From CAXXIC01 sp049315325 (lineage in GTDB: Bacteria > Bacteroidota > Bacteroidia > Bacteroidales > UBA7332), in assembly GCA_049315325.1 (NCBI GenBank), contig JBMOKJ010000001.1:186001-250000 (forward strand): 64,000 bases of DNA. The letters run 5' to 3'. The number at the start of each line of letters is the position of its first letter. The first letter of the stretch is position 1. The position numbers and the translations under genes are program-made. This document shows positions 34,461 to 44,063 of the stretch, piece after piece. The notes beneath the pieces are model-generated. The model saw nothing but the letters and a program-made list of their open reading frames with translations, did no database searches and was not told the origin of the DNA.

Positions 34461-34718
34461 TGGGTCACAAGTCTGATTTTTGGCTAATATATAGGTTGTA
34501 AAAATAGAAATAATTATTGTTTCAAAAGAAAAAAAAATGGAAAAGTTTTCAACAGTTTATTTTATGCTTAAATAGTAAATATCAAAACATTAATGCTTTA
34601 TATGTGAAGTTTCTCTTTACCTAATTTTGAAGATTACAATAGAATTTCAATTGTGTTTCATTTGTGTGAAAGAGGTATATATCTGTAAGATAATGACTTT
34701 ACGTATAGATTTTTGGTG

Positions 34719-34726
34719 TATTTTTG
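34719..34726 (+). promoter_or_regulatory. Candidate -7 box for the acyltransferase pair
   Basis: TATTTTTG fits TAnnTTTG and lies 18 bases before the ATG at 34745. The 284-base gap between rsmH and this gene otherwise shows only AT-rich sequence and no open frame. Confidence 0.5.
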
Positions 34727-34744
34727 CACACTTAATGTGTTAGA

Positions 34745-35572
34745 ATGAACGAAAAAGTGCTGCAAATCGATGTTGAAAAGGTGTTACGCGACAAGGATCC
34801 GGTAATGGCGCGAAAGATTCCACGTTTTGCCATCTATTTGTTCAAAAAATTGATTCATCAAGAAGGAATAAACACCTTTTTGCGCGCTCGAGGGCATCTC
34901 AAAGGGGTTGAATTTGCGACCGCAATGGTTGATTATTGGAACGTAACGGTGAAAGTTGAAGGATTGGACAATCTTCCGAAAGACAAACCGTTTGTATTTG
35001 CATCGAATCATCCACTTGGCGGACTCGATGGGGTTGCGCTCACCAGTATTGTTGGCGAAAAATACCAACACAATGTGAAGTTTGTCGTCAACGATATATT
35101 AATGAATATCACCAATTTCGATACTGTTTTCATACCGGTAAACAAGCACGGCGGACAAGCAAAAGAGGCTGCAGATATTATGAACGAAGTTTATGCATCG
35201 ACGGCTCAAGTGATGTTTTTTCCTGCGGGATTGGTATCGCGTTGGCAAAACGGGCGCATCGAAGATTTGGAATGGAAAAAGTCGTTTATCGCTAAGTCTG
35301 TGCAGTATCAGCGCGATGTAGTGCCAGTATTTTTCGATGGAAAGAATTCACGTTTTTTCTACGGATTTGCCTTTATACGCAAGCTGTTAGGTATCAAAAT
35401 TAACCTCGAGATGTTGCTTTTGCCTCACGAATTATTCAAACAGTTTGGCAAAACATTCACCATTCGATTTGGGAAGCCAATACATTGGCAAACGTTCGAC
35501 AAAACAAGGTCACCGCGCGATTGGGCAACATTTGTGAAGCAAGAAGCTTACTTATTAGATAAGAAGAAATAG
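34745..35572 (+). CDS. glsA: 1-acyl-glycerol-3-phosphate-type acyltransferase (GlsA-like)
   Basis: The 275-residue product has the PlsC-type catalytic motif FASNHPLGGLDG (H-x4-D, near residue 80) and FFPAGLVSRWQNGRIEDLEWKKS, the second substrate motif. It precedes a GNAT-type N-acyltransferase gene by six bases. In Bacteroides such a pair (glsB/glsA) makes glycine lipids, the O-acyltransferase adding the second chain. Assignment to that pathway is by family and gene pairing. The product lipid here is inferred. Confidence 0.82.
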   Translation: MNEKVLQIDVEKVLRDKDPVMARKIPRFAIYLFKKLIHQEGINTFLRARGHLKGVEFATAMVDYWNVTVKVEGLDNLPKDKPFVFASNHPLGGLDGVALTSIVGEKYQHNVKFVVNDILMNITNFDTVFIPVNKHGGQAKEAADIMNEVYASTAQVMFFPAGLVSRWQNGRIEDLEWKKSFIAKSVQYQRDVVPVFFDGKNSRFFYGFAFIRKLLGIKINLEMLLLPHELFKQFGKTFTIRFGKPIHWQTFDKTRSPRDWATFVKQEAYLLDKKK

Positions 35573-35578
35573 AACTAT

Positions 35579-36514
35579 ATGAAGAATGTGATTGGCCCTA
35601 TCGATAAGTCGCTTATTTTAAGTGAATTAACAGAAGATAGGTTTTTGAGAAAGACAAATAAAGGTGGCAACGAAATATACATTGTAACCCATCACAATGC
35701 GCCCAATACGATGCAAGAGATTGGTCGTTTGCGCGAAATCGCATTCCGCGATGCAGGTGGTGGAACAGGTATGCCAGTCGATATCGATGAATACGACACG
35801 ATGGCGCTTCCGTTTTCGCAACTGTTAGTCTGGAATCCAGATGCACAGGAGATTATTGGCGGCTATCGTTTCTTGTTTGGCGACGAAATCAGCTTCGACG
35901 AGCACGGTCATCCGCTGTTGGCAACAGCGCACTTGTTCAATATGTCCGACAAGTTTCTGAAAGAGTTTATGCCTTACACCGTCGAGTTGGGTCGCTCGTT
36001 TGTGACTCTCGAATACCAATCGTCGAAAGCCGGAGCCAAGGCGCTTTTTGCACTCGATAACCTGTGGGATGGACTCGGAGCATTACCCAAAATAAAACCA
36101 AACATTCACTACTACTTTGGCAAAGTGACCATGTACCCCAACTACCACAAAGGGGCACGCGATATGATTCTTCATTTCTGGGACAAATACTTCCCCGATC
36201 CTGACCATTTAGTAGATCCGATTACGCCAATTGTTCCCCACTGGGACACAGACATCGAGGTATTAGATCAACTATTTTCGACTGGTAATTTCAAAGGGGA
36301 TTACAAAATATTAAACCAAGAAGTGCGCAAAATGGGGCTGAACATTCCGCCATTGGTGAATGCCTACATGAGCCTTTCGCCGACCATGCGTGTTTTCGGA
36401 ACAGCAGTCAATCACGAGTTTGGCGAGGTGGAAGAGACCGGAATTTTAATAAAAATTGACGAAATCTTCGAAGAGAAACGCGTTCGACACATGGATACGT
36501 TCGAAGAGTTTTGA
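35579..36514 (+). CDS. glsB: N-acyltransferase of OlsB/hemolysin-like GNAT type (GlsB-like)
   Basis: The 311-residue product has the long GNAT fold of OlsB-like enzymes: IGRLREIAFRDAGGGTG, IIGGYRFLFGDEI, and TVELGRSFVTLEYQ. These acylate an amino group with an acyl-ACP; in Bacteroides the acceptor is glycine. It is the second gene of a two-gene operon closed by a strong terminator. Older annotations of this family as hemolysin are not supported by any toxin feature. Confidence 0.82.
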   Translation: MKNVIGPIDKSLILSELTEDRFLRKTNKGGNEIYIVTHHNAPNTMQEIGRLREIAFRDAGGGTGMPVDIDEYDTMALPFSQLLVWNPDAQEIIGGYRFLFGDEISFDEHGHPLLATAHLFNMSDKFLKEFMPYTVELGRSFVTLEYQSSKAGAKALFALDNLWDGLGALPKIKPNIHYYFGKVTMYPNYHKGARDMILHFWDKYFPDPDHLVDPITPIVPHWDTDIEVLDQLFSTGNFKGDYKILNQEVRKMGLNIPPLVNAYMSLSPTMRVFGTAVNHEFGEVEETGILIKIDEIFEEKRVRHMDTFEEF

Positions 36515-36545
36515 CCAGAAAATTCGTCAGAAATTTTTTTCTTAT

Positions 36546-36591
36546 AACCCATGCGACAATCCTAAGCAGGATTGATTGTCATGGGTTTTTT
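36546..36591 (+). terminator. Intrinsic terminator after glsB
   Basis: ACCCATG pairs with CATGGGT, and the inner ACAATC with GATTGT; the stem is followed by six T residues. It separates the acyltransferase operon from kdp. Confidence 0.85.
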
Positions 36592-36688
36592 ATATGCCAA
36601 ACCAATTTAATAGCCCTGATCTACCTACCTTTATAAAATCTTTATACTCTCCCAATATAGCTTTAGATTAGCTTTATATGTCGTGCCC

Positions 36689-36696
36689 TACCTTTG
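36689..36696 (+). promoter_or_regulatory. Candidate -7 box of the kdp operon
   Basis: TACCTTTG fits TAnnTTTG and gives a leader of about 20 bases before kdpF. A TTTA near 36662 is a weak -33 candidate. A KdpE binding site is expected upstream, but none was identified by eye. Confidence 0.5.
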
Positions 36697-36721
36697 TGTC
36701 GTAATTCAAAATTAAGAAATT

Positions 36722-36802
36722 ATGATTGTAGTAGCATTGGTTTTAGTGGTCCTTTTGTTAGGTTACTTAATCTATTCATTAATTAACCCCGAAAAATTTT
36801 AG
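36722..36802 (+). CDS. kdpF: K+-transporting ATPase small subunit KdpF
   Basis: A 26-residue frame, MIVVALVLVVLLLGYLIYSL then INPEKF, forms one membrane helix. It matches KdpF, the lipid-like stabilising subunit of the Kdp complex. It stands 11 bases before kdpA. Its stop codon TAG is part of TAGGAGGT, the ribosome binding site of kdpA, so the two are tightly coupled. Genes of this size are easily missed. Confidence 0.9.
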   Translation: MIVVALVLVVLLLGYLIYSLINPEKF

Positions 36803-36813
36803 GAGGTAAAGGT

Positions 36814-38499
36814 ATGAATACGTATGATTTTATTCAAATAGCACTCTATTTGCTGTTGTTGATTGCCCTCACTCCTTTATTGGGAGGTTATATGGCAAAA
36901 GTATTTGAAGGTGGACGGTTCTTCGGCAGACCCGTTTTCGAAGGTGTGGAAAATCTGATCTACCGGGTGAGCAGGGTGAACACCAAAGTGCAGATGAACT
37001 GGAAGGAATACACCTTCAGTCTGCTGATGTTTAACCTAATCGGATTCCTTTTCGTGTTTCTCATCCAACTTTTCCAAAAAAGCCTGCCGATGAACCCGCA
37101 GGGATTGGACAATGTAGGTTTGGCACTTTCTTTTAATACAGCAATGAGCTTTGTGACTAACACCAACTGGCAAAGCTACTCGGGCGAGGTCACACTCAGT
37201 CCTTTTGTGCAAATGGTGGGCTTGACGGTGCAAAACTTTGTGAGCGCTGCAACCGGATTAGCCGTTTTGCTGGTGCTAATTCGTGGAATACGGAACAAAA
37301 CATCGCAAGAAATCGGCAATTTTTGGGAAGACTTGACACGTTCGGTGGTCTATATCCTTTTGCCTTTGAGTATTCTTTTTGCATTGTTTTTGGTTTCGCA
37401 GGGAGTCATTCAAAACTTTGCGCCGAACCTCGAAATCACCTCCATCACCGGATTCAAACAGACGATACCCAACGGGGCAATAGCCTCACAAGAAGCCATC
37501 AAGCAACTGGGCACCAACGGCGGTGGGTATTTGGGCGTGAACAGCGCCCACCCGTTTGAAAACCCGACCCCGCTGAGCAACTTTTTCGAAATGCTAGCCA
37601 TCCTGTTGATTCCGGCGGCACTGACTTATACTTTCGGAAAAATGATTGGCAGCGTACGCCAAGGCTGGGTACTGTTTGCGACCATGTTTGTGTTATTTGT
37701 TGCAGGATTGGGCATTATGCTTTATAGCGAATACAGCGGTAATTCTTCCTTTGGCAGCAGTGCGCTGATGGAAGGCAAGGAGATGCGTTTTGGCATTACC
37801 AATAGCGTGCTGTGGTCGGCAGCCACCACTTGTGCCTCCAATGGGTCTGTTAATGCAATGATCAGCAGCCTTTCGCCACTATCGGGAATGGTGGCGATGT
37901 TGAATATGATGCTGGGAGAAATTATCTTCGGAGGTGTAGGTGCCGGACTCTACGGACTGCTTGTGTTTGTAATCCTCACAGTCTTTATTGCTGGGTTGAT
38001 GGTCGGTCGAACACCTGAATTTTTAGGAAAAAAAATAGAAGCTTTTGAGGTGAAAATGGCCATCATAGCCGTTTTGGCTCCCAACTTTGTGATACTCGTC
38101 TTTTCGGCTATCGCGGTGATGTGTCCCACGGCTCTAAGTAGCCTGTGCAACACCGGCCCGCATGGATTCAGCGAAATACTTTACGCCTTCTCTTCCGCGG
38201 CAGGCAACAACGGCAGCGCATTTGCCGGACTGAATGCCAACACAGATTTCTATAACTGGATGCTTGGAATCGGAATCTTGATTGGTCGCTTCGGTGTCAT
38301 TCTGCCTGTATTAGCTATCGCAGGAAGTATGTCGACCAAAAAGAAGATTCCGCAATCGGCAGGAACACTTCGTTCCGACACCGGATTGTTCGTTTCGTTG
38401 CTCATTTCCGTGATTTTGATTGTAGGAGCACTGACCTTTTTCCCCGCACTTTCTTTAGGTCCAATTATTGAGCATTTGATGATGATAACAGCATCATAA
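36814..38499 (+). CDS. kdpA: K+-transporting ATPase subunit A
   Basis: KdpA is the potassium channel-like subunit of the pump. It has about ten membrane helices and the four selectivity-loop regions of the family, for example FVTNTNWQSYSG, LGTNGGGYLGVNSAHPFENP, TTCASNGSVNAM and AGNNGSAFAGLN. The length of 561 residues is normal. The ribosome binding site AGGAGG overlaps the kdpF stop codon. Confidence 0.97.
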   Translation: MNTYDFIQIALYLLLLIALTPLLGGYMAKVFEGGRFFGRPVFEGVENLIYRVSRVNTKVQMNWKEYTFSLLMFNLIGFLFVFLIQLFQKSLPMNPQGLDNVGLALSFNTAMSFVTNTNWQSYSGEVTLSPFVQMVGLTVQNFVSAATGLAVLLVLIRGIRNKTSQEIGNFWEDLTRSVVYILLPLSILFALFLVSQGVIQNFAPNLEITSITGFKQTIPNGAIASQEAIKQLGTNGGGYLGVNSAHPFENPTPLSNFFEMLAILLIPAALTYTFGKMIGSVRQGWVLFATMFVLFVAGLGIMLYSEYSGNSSFGSSALMEGKEMRFGITNSVLWSAATTCASNGSVNAMISSLSPLSGMVAMLNMMLGEIIFGGVGAGLYGLLVFVILTVFIAGLMVGRTPEFLGKKIEAFEVKMAIIAVLAPNFVILVFSAIAVMCPTALSSLCNTGPHGFSEILYAFSSAAGNNGSAFAGLNANTDFYNWMLGIGILIGRFGVILPVLAIAGSMSTKKKIPQSAGTLRSDTGLFVSLLISVILIVGALTFFPALSLGPIIEHLMMITAS

Positions 38500-38548
38500 T
38501 TCTCTTAATTCATTTAAATTATTCATTTCTTTAATTCCAAAAAAGAAG

Positions 38549-40636
38549 ATGGTCAAAAATAAAAATAGTCGGGATTTGTTTCAGAAACAGATTCTGACAA
38601 ATGCTCTCAAAGAGTCAATCAAAAAACTGAACCCAGCGATCCAAATAAAAAATCCGGTCATGTTTATCGTGTTTGTGGGTTCTATATTGGTCACAATTCT
38701 ATTTATTAAAGACAACCTGAACGGTCAGTTTTCGGGTTTCACGTTCCAAATAGCCATTTGGTTGTGGTTCACAACCTTATTTGCCAACTTCGCCGAATCG
38801 CTTGCCGAAGGACGTGGCAAGGCGCAAGCCGAATCGCTCAAAAAACTCAAAACCCAGACATTCGCCCGTAGAATAGAAGGCGATAGCGAAGCGCAAGTGC
38901 TCTCCACCGATTTAAAAATGGGCGACCGCGTTATTTGCGAAGCAGGCGACACCATCCCTTCTGATGGCGAAGTTGTGGAAGGAATTGCCACAGTAGATGA
39001 ATCAGCCATTACTGGAGAATCGGCTCCTGTGATACGCGAAAGCGGTGGCGACCGATGCGCTGTGACAGGCGGCACCAAAGTATTGAGCGACCGAATCGTG
39101 ATTGAGATTACCTCTGAGCAAGGCAAAACTTTTTTAGATCGAATGATTGCTCTGGTAGAAGGTGCAAAACGCAAAAAAACACCCAACGAAATTGCACTCA
39201 CCATACTGCTTTCGGGACTCACCATCATTTTTCTTCTGGCAGTTGCTACGCTTTATCCATTTGCCCAATACAGCGAAAAAATATCGGGAAGTTCGATCAA
39301 TATCACCATCACCATCCTTGTAGCATTGTTGGTCTGCCTTATTCCGACTACTATCGGCGGACTACTGAGTGCCATCGGTATCAGCGGGATGGACCGATTG
39401 GTAAGTAAAAACATCATTGCCAAAAGTGGAAAAGCTGTGGAAGCAGCGGGCGATATTGATGTGTTGCTGCTCGACAAGACCGGCACCATCACGTTGGGAA
39501 ACCGTATGGCGAGCGACTTTATACCCTCAGAAGGTATATCGAAACAACATTTAGCAGAAGTTTCGCAGCTGGCGTCGCTCTCCGACGATACGCCCGAAGG
39601 TCGTTCAGTTGTAATTTTGGCGAAAGAGAAATTCAACATTCGCGGTCGTGATTTGGCGCAATACAAAATAGAAAATATCCTCTTCACGGCACAAACGCGG
39701 ATGAGCGGAATCGACTTACAGCAAAACGATCAGGTAGTGAAATCCATCCGCAAAGGCGCTGCCGGGGCGATGAAGCAATACGCCGCTTCGCTTGGCAATC
39801 AAATGCCGGAAGAGATTGAAAAAGCAGTTTTCGATACATCAAACGAAGGTTCAACGCCGCTGGTGGTGGCCGAGGATGGTAAAATTATCGGCGTGATCAA
39901 GCTGAAAGACATTGTGAAAGGCGGCATCCGCGAGCGTTTCGAGCAAATGCGTAAAATGGGTATAAAAACCGTGATGATCACCGGCGACAATGCCCTGACC
40001 GCTGCTGCCATTGCCGCCGAAGCAGGTGTGGATGATTTTATTGCCGAAGCGAAACCAGAAGATAAACTTTATCGAATTAGGCTAGAACAAGCCGAAGGCA
40101 AATTGGTGGCCATGGTGGGCGATGGCACAAACGATGCGCCGGCCTTGGCGCAAGCCGATGTGGGTGTGGCGATGAACACCGGTACACAAGCTGCCCGCGA
40201 AGCTGGAAACATGGTCGACCTCGACAGTAATCCGACCAAACTGATTGAAGTGGTGGAAACTGGTAAGCAACTGCTGATGACACGCGGTGCACTCACGACC
40301 TTTAGCATTGCCAACGACATTGCCAAATATTTCGCCGTCATTCCGGCCATTTTTGCAGGGCTATATGCCACTAAATTGCACGAAGGCCCGCTCTCGGCAC
40401 TCAACGTGATGCACCTGCAAACACCCGAAAGCGCCATCCTGAGCTCCATTATTTTCAATGCGTTGATTATTGTGGCGTTGATTCCATTGGCTCTGAAAGG
40501 GGTGAAATACCGTCCATTGGGAGCTTCGGCTTTATTATCACGAAACCTTCTGATATATGGACTTGGCGGAGTGGTCGTTCCCTTTTTGGGAATAAAGGCG
40601 ATTGATGTGATTATTAATTTCTTGCATTTGGTATAA
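38549..40636 (+). CDS. kdpB: K+-transporting P-type ATPase subunit B
   Basis: KdpB is the ATP-hydrolysing subunit. The phosphorylated aspartate is in LLDKTGTITLGNR (near residue 309). DESAITGESAPVIRESGGDR is the actuator loop with TGES, and MITGDNALTAAAIA and VAMVGDGTNDAPALAQADVG are the hinge motifs. Length 695. It is somewhat longer at the N terminus than average but otherwise complete. Confidence 0.97.
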   Translation: MVKNKNSRDLFQKQILTNALKESIKKLNPAIQIKNPVMFIVFVGSILVTILFIKDNLNGQFSGFTFQIAIWLWFTTLFANFAESLAEGRGKAQAESLKKLKTQTFARRIEGDSEAQVLSTDLKMGDRVICEAGDTIPSDGEVVEGIATVDESAITGESAPVIRESGGDRCAVTGGTKVLSDRIVIEITSEQGKTFLDRMIALVEGAKRKKTPNEIALTILLSGLTIIFLLAVATLYPFAQYSEKISGSSINITITILVALLVCLIPTTIGGLLSAIGISGMDRLVSKNIIAKSGKAVEAAGDIDVLLLDKTGTITLGNRMASDFIPSEGISKQHLAEVSQLASLSDDTPEGRSVVILAKEKFNIRGRDLAQYKIENILFTAQTRMSGIDLQQNDQVVKSIRKGAAGAMKQYAASLGNQMPEEIEKAVFDTSNEGSTPLVVAEDGKIIGVIKLKDIVKGGIRERFEQMRKMGIKTVMITGDNALTAAAIAAEAGVDDFIAEAKPEDKLYRIRLEQAEGKLVAMVGDGTNDAPALAQADVGVAMNTGTQAAREAGNMVDLDSNPTKLIEVVETGKQLLMTRGALTTFSIANDIAKYFAVIPAIFAGLYATKLHEGPLSALNVMHLQTPESAILSSIIFNALIIVALIPLALKGVKYRPLGASALLSRNLLIYGLGGVVVPFLGIKAIDVIINFLHLV

Positions 40637-40644
40637 AACGTTTT

Positions 40645-40660
40645 ACCGCAAATTAGCGGT
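40645..40660 (+). repeat. Small hairpin between kdpB and kdpC
   Basis: ACCGC and GCGGT flank AAATTA in the 46-base gap. There is no T run, so it may stabilise or space the message rather than terminate it. Confidence 0.45.
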
Positions 40661-40682
40661 TCATTTATAAATATTTATTCTA

Positions 40683-41270
40683 ATGAGAACTCAACTATTT
40701 ATCGCACTGAAAATATTTTTCAGCATGACACTGCTCACCGGAGTCATTTATCCTTTGATAGTAACAGGGATTGCCCAAGGCCTTTTAGCAAAGGAGGCCA
40801 ACGGCAGTCTCGTCAAAAAAGGAAACATCGTGGTAGGCTCGGAGTTGATTGGGCAGGCGTTCGACACAGTCGTCTATTTCAACTCACGACCATCGGCATC
40901 GGCCTATTCGGTTATGCCTTCGGGAGCGAGCAACTTGTCTATCACCAGCGAAAAACTAAAACAGCAGGTTATTGAACGAAAATCACTATTTTTGAAGGCC
41001 AATCATTTGGCAGCCAACGCCAATGTTCCGGCAGATATGCTGTTTGCTTCGGGTAGCGGTCTCGATCCAAACATTTCAATGGAAGCGGCGAGATTACAAA
41101 TTAACCGAATTGCCCAAAAGCGAAATTTGAATGTGCTTCAAGCGAAACAATTAGCAGATTTGGTCGAAAAAAGCATCGAACCCCGACAATGGTTTATTCT
41201 GGGAGAACCAAGGGTAAACGTTTTGAATTTGAATTTGGAAATGGATAAATTATTAGCGAAAAATAAATAA
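40683..41270 (+). CDS. kdpC: K+-transporting ATPase subunit C
   Basis: KdpC is the single-span accessory subunit needed for ATP affinity. It starts MRTQLFIALKIFFSMTLLTG with one membrane helix, followed by GQAFDTVVYFNSRPSASAYS and ASGSGLDPNISMEAARLQINR, both diagnostic. Length 195. It completes the kdpFABC transporter. Confidence 0.97.
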   Translation: MRTQLFIALKIFFSMTLLTGVIYPLIVTGIAQGLLAKEANGSLVKKGNIVVGSELIGQAFDTVVYFNSRPSASAYSVMPSGASNLSITSEKLKQQVIERKSLFLKANHLAANANVPADMLFASGSGLDPNISMEAARLQINRIAQKRNLNVLQAKQLADLVEKSIEPRQWFILGEPRVNVLNLNLEMDKLLAKNK

Positions 41271-41281
41271 AATTACAAAGA

Positions 41282-41337
41282 GTCCCGCGAATTACGAAGA
41301 TTTCTTCCCTCTGCGCAATTTGCGAGATCTGCGGGAC
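41282..41337 (+). repeat. Inverted repeat between kdpC and kdpD
   Basis: GTCCCGC (41282-41288) is complementary to GCGGGAC (41331-41337), with further pairing of CGAATT to AATTTG inside. It could attenuate transcription between the pump genes and the sensor genes. No T run follows the right arm. Confidence 0.5.
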
Positions 41338-41384
41338 AAGGAAGCATTCGCGCCTATTGAGTTGTACTTCTTTTTGCAAAACAG

Positions 41385-44063
41385 ATGAATATAAACGAAG
41401 ACATTCGCCCCAATCCCGACGAAATCCTTAAAACGATAAAAATCGAAGAGGAGAAATTCAAACGTGGAATACTCCGTGTATTTCTGGGGATGTGTGCTGG
41501 AGCAGGCAAGACGTATGCGATGCTCAAAGCCGCACATCAAGCCCAATCGGAAGGTGTGGACATCGTAGTGGGATACGTGGAAACGCACGGCCGCAGAGAA
41601 ACCGTACAACTAGTAGAAGGCCTCGAACTGATTCCAAGGTATCAGCGAATCTACCGCGAAGTGGTGCTCGAAGAGATGAATCTGGATGCCATCTTAAAGC
41701 GGAATCCGAAAGTTGTGTTAGTGGATGAACTAGCACACAGCAACATACCCGAAAGCCGTCACATCAAACGCTATCAAGATGTGCAAGAGCTGCTGCGCCA
41801 AGGCATCGATGTATATACGACCCTTAATGTGCAGCACCTCGAAAGCCGCACCGAAACAGTGACCGAAGTGACGGGCGTGAAGATACACGAAACAGTGCCC
41901 GACTCGTTGCTGCAAAGTGCCGAAATCGAACTCATTGACATCACGCCCGACGAATTGCTGAAAAGGATGTCGGAAGGCAAAGTATATGTGCCGGAGAAAG
42001 CTCACGCGGCAACGATGAATTTCTTCCGCAAAGGCAATCTGCACGCGCTGCGCGAAATAGCCCTTCGCTTCACCGCCGAGCGAGTCGATATCGATATGCT
42101 CGACTATATGCGGGCGAAGAATATTTTCACGACGTGGAAAACCACCGAAAAGCTGATGGTCGCAGTCGGGCCAAGTCCTTCGTCGCAAAAGCTTATCCGG
42201 TGGACACGTCGGATGGCGTTCAATCTTGGTGCACAATGGATTGCGGTGAGCATCGACCTCGGAAACACGCTTTCGAAGAAAACCCACGAAAAGATGCTCC
42301 GCAACCAAAACATGGCGAAGGAGCTGGGTGCCAAAATCATACATGTGGCGGACAACGACGTAGTATCAGGCTTGCTTAAAGTAGCCATTCAGTACAACGT
42401 CACCCAGATTGTGATTGGCAAAACCAACGAGCATCCATTGCGCAACTACATTAACGGCGGTAGTATTGTCGATCGATTGCTCAAAAACAGTGATAATATA
42501 GACATTTATGTGGTTAAGTCAGATAAAAGTTCTAATACTTTTAATTCGTTATGGAAATTACCTGCCCGAAAATCAACTGCGAAAGAGTATATCTATTCTG
42601 TTGCTACGATTCTCATAATCGCTGGAGTCTGTTTTCCTTTTAGTCATATTGTGGGATACCAGACGGTCGGACTAATTTTCTTGTTGGGCATTGCCAGTCT
42701 TTCACTCACCGTCGGTCGATTTCCGATTTTTATTGCGGCGTTGCTTAGTTCGCTAATCTGGAATTTCTTCTTTATCCCTCCACTTTTTACATTTCACGTC
42801 AGTAGCATACACGATGTGATTGCACTGTTTGCCAATTTCTTCATTGCAATGACGGGCGGCTCGCTCATCAATCGTATCCGTAAAAGCCAAAATGTATTGC
42901 AAAAAAGTCAAGATAATTTATCGGTGCTTTTTTCTATACTCGAAGCACTCAACAATGCGTCGTCCATCAAAGAAGTGGTAAATATGACCCGTAAAGAGCT
43001 GAACAAACATTTCGGAGCCGATGGAGTTATCTACCTGAAAGAGAAGAGTAATGCCAAACTCGATACACGATGCTTCGGGAATACCACTTTTTACAATGAG
43101 AAAGAGTTTTCGGTGGCCAATTGGTCATACGAAAACAAAAAACAGGCAGGACACTTCACCAACACATTGCCCGATGCCAATCTGCAATATTTTCCGCTTA
43201 TTTCGCGCGAAGGAATCATTGGCGTGTTGGGTATCAAATTCGAAAAAGACAATAATTTGCCACAGGAAAAGACCATACTATTGCGTTCGTTTATCTCGCA
43301 AATCACCTCGTCGCTGCAGCGGGAGATGATTATCGACGAAAACAAAAAGAAGCAGATCCATTCCGAATCGCAAAAACTGTTTCAGACTGTGCTCAACAGC
43401 GTTTCACACGAATTGCGTACGCCTATTTCGGTTATCTCCACGGCTGTTTCGAATATGAATGACGAGAACACGGCATCCAATCCTGTTTTCAGAAAACAGA
43501 TAGGGGAAGAGCTGAATTCGGCAGCCAACCGACTTAACATTCTGGTCGAAAATATTTTGGATATGTCGCGGATCGAATCGGGTTATTTATCACTAAATTT
43601 GCAACTATACGAAGCCGGCGATTTGTTGGGAATTGTGCTAAATGAATTAGAGAAAGAGAAAGTGACTCAACAGATTCATCTAACTATCGAAGACAATCTG
43701 CCATTGATTAAGATTGACATCAATTGGTTTAAACAGGCAATTATCAATATTTTACACAACGCTGTCAGCTATACGCCACCAACGAGCGAAATCGACATTC
43801 AGGTGAAAATGAATGATCAAAACCGGATGGAGATTCAGATTGCAGACAATGGCAGTGGTGTGCCCAGTGAGACTTTGGACAAATTGTTTGAAAAATTTTA
43901 CCGTGTGCCCGGCTCGAAAAGTGGTGGCACAGGCCTCGGACTCACCATCACCAAAGCCATCGTGGAGGCTCATAATGGAACAATAGTAGCAGCAAACAGA
44001 CAACAAGGTGGATTGGAATTCAGAATTGTGCTCAATATAGAATCATCGAATGGAAACTCATAA
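41385..44063 (+). CDS. kdpD: Sensor histidine kinase KdpD
   Basis: KdpD senses potassium limitation and phosphorylates KdpE. The N-terminal KdpD domain shows the Walker A GAGKTYAMLKAAH (near residue 38) and DELAHSNIPESRH. A universal-stress-like region follows (KLMVAVGPSPSSQKLIRW). Four membrane helices (about residues 405-500), a GAF-like region, the phospho-acceptor SHELRTPISVIST (His near 674) and the ATPase motifs DNGSGVP and GTGLGLTITKAI complete it. Length 892. Its last 14 bases overlap kdpE. Confidence 0.96.
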   Translation: MNINEDIRPNPDEILKTIKIEEEKFKRGILRVFLGMCAGAGKTYAMLKAAHQAQSEGVDIVVGYVETHGRRETVQLVEGLELIPRYQRIYREVVLEEMNLDAILKRNPKVVLVDELAHSNIPESRHIKRYQDVQELLRQGIDVYTTLNVQHLESRTETVTEVTGVKIHETVPDSLLQSAEIELIDITPDELLKRMSEGKVYVPEKAHAATMNFFRKGNLHALREIALRFTAERVDIDMLDYMRAKNIFTTWKTTEKLMVAVGPSPSSQKLIRWTRRMAFNLGAQWIAVSIDLGNTLSKKTHEKMLRNQNMAKELGAKIIHVADNDVVSGLLKVAIQYNVTQIVIGKTNEHPLRNYINGGSIVDRLLKNSDNIDIYVVKSDKSSNTFNSLWKLPARKSTAKEYIYSVATILIIAGVCFPFSHIVGYQTVGLIFLLGIASLSLTVGRFPIFIAALLSSLIWNFFFIPPLFTFHVSSIHDVIALFANFFIAMTGGSLINRIRKSQNVLQKSQDNLSVLFSILEALNNASSIKEVVNMTRKELNKHFGADGVIYLKEKSNAKLDTRCFGNTTFYNEKEFSVANWSYENKKQAGHFTNTLPDANLQYFPLISREGIIGVLGIKFEKDNNLPQEKTILLRSFISQITSSLQREMIIDENKKKQIHSESQKLFQTVLNSVSHELRTPISVISTAVSNMNDENTASNPVFRKQIGEELNSAANRLNILVENILDMSRIESGYLSLNLQLYEAGDLLGIVLNELEKEKVTQQIHLTIEDNLPLIKIDINWFKQAIINILHNAVSYTPPTSEIDIQVKMNDQNRMEIQIADNGSGVPSETLDKLFEKFYRVPGSKSGGTGLGLTITKAIVEAHNGTIVAANRQQGGLEFRIVLNIESSNGNS

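Noticed and set aside
35579..36514. Hemolysin
   Set aside because: The family is sometimes labelled so, but the sequence is a GNAT-type acyltransferase paired with an O-acyltransferase.
41730..42344. Open frame opposite kdpD (204 codons)
   Set aside because: It is a shadow of the kdpD coding strand, with no independent start signals.
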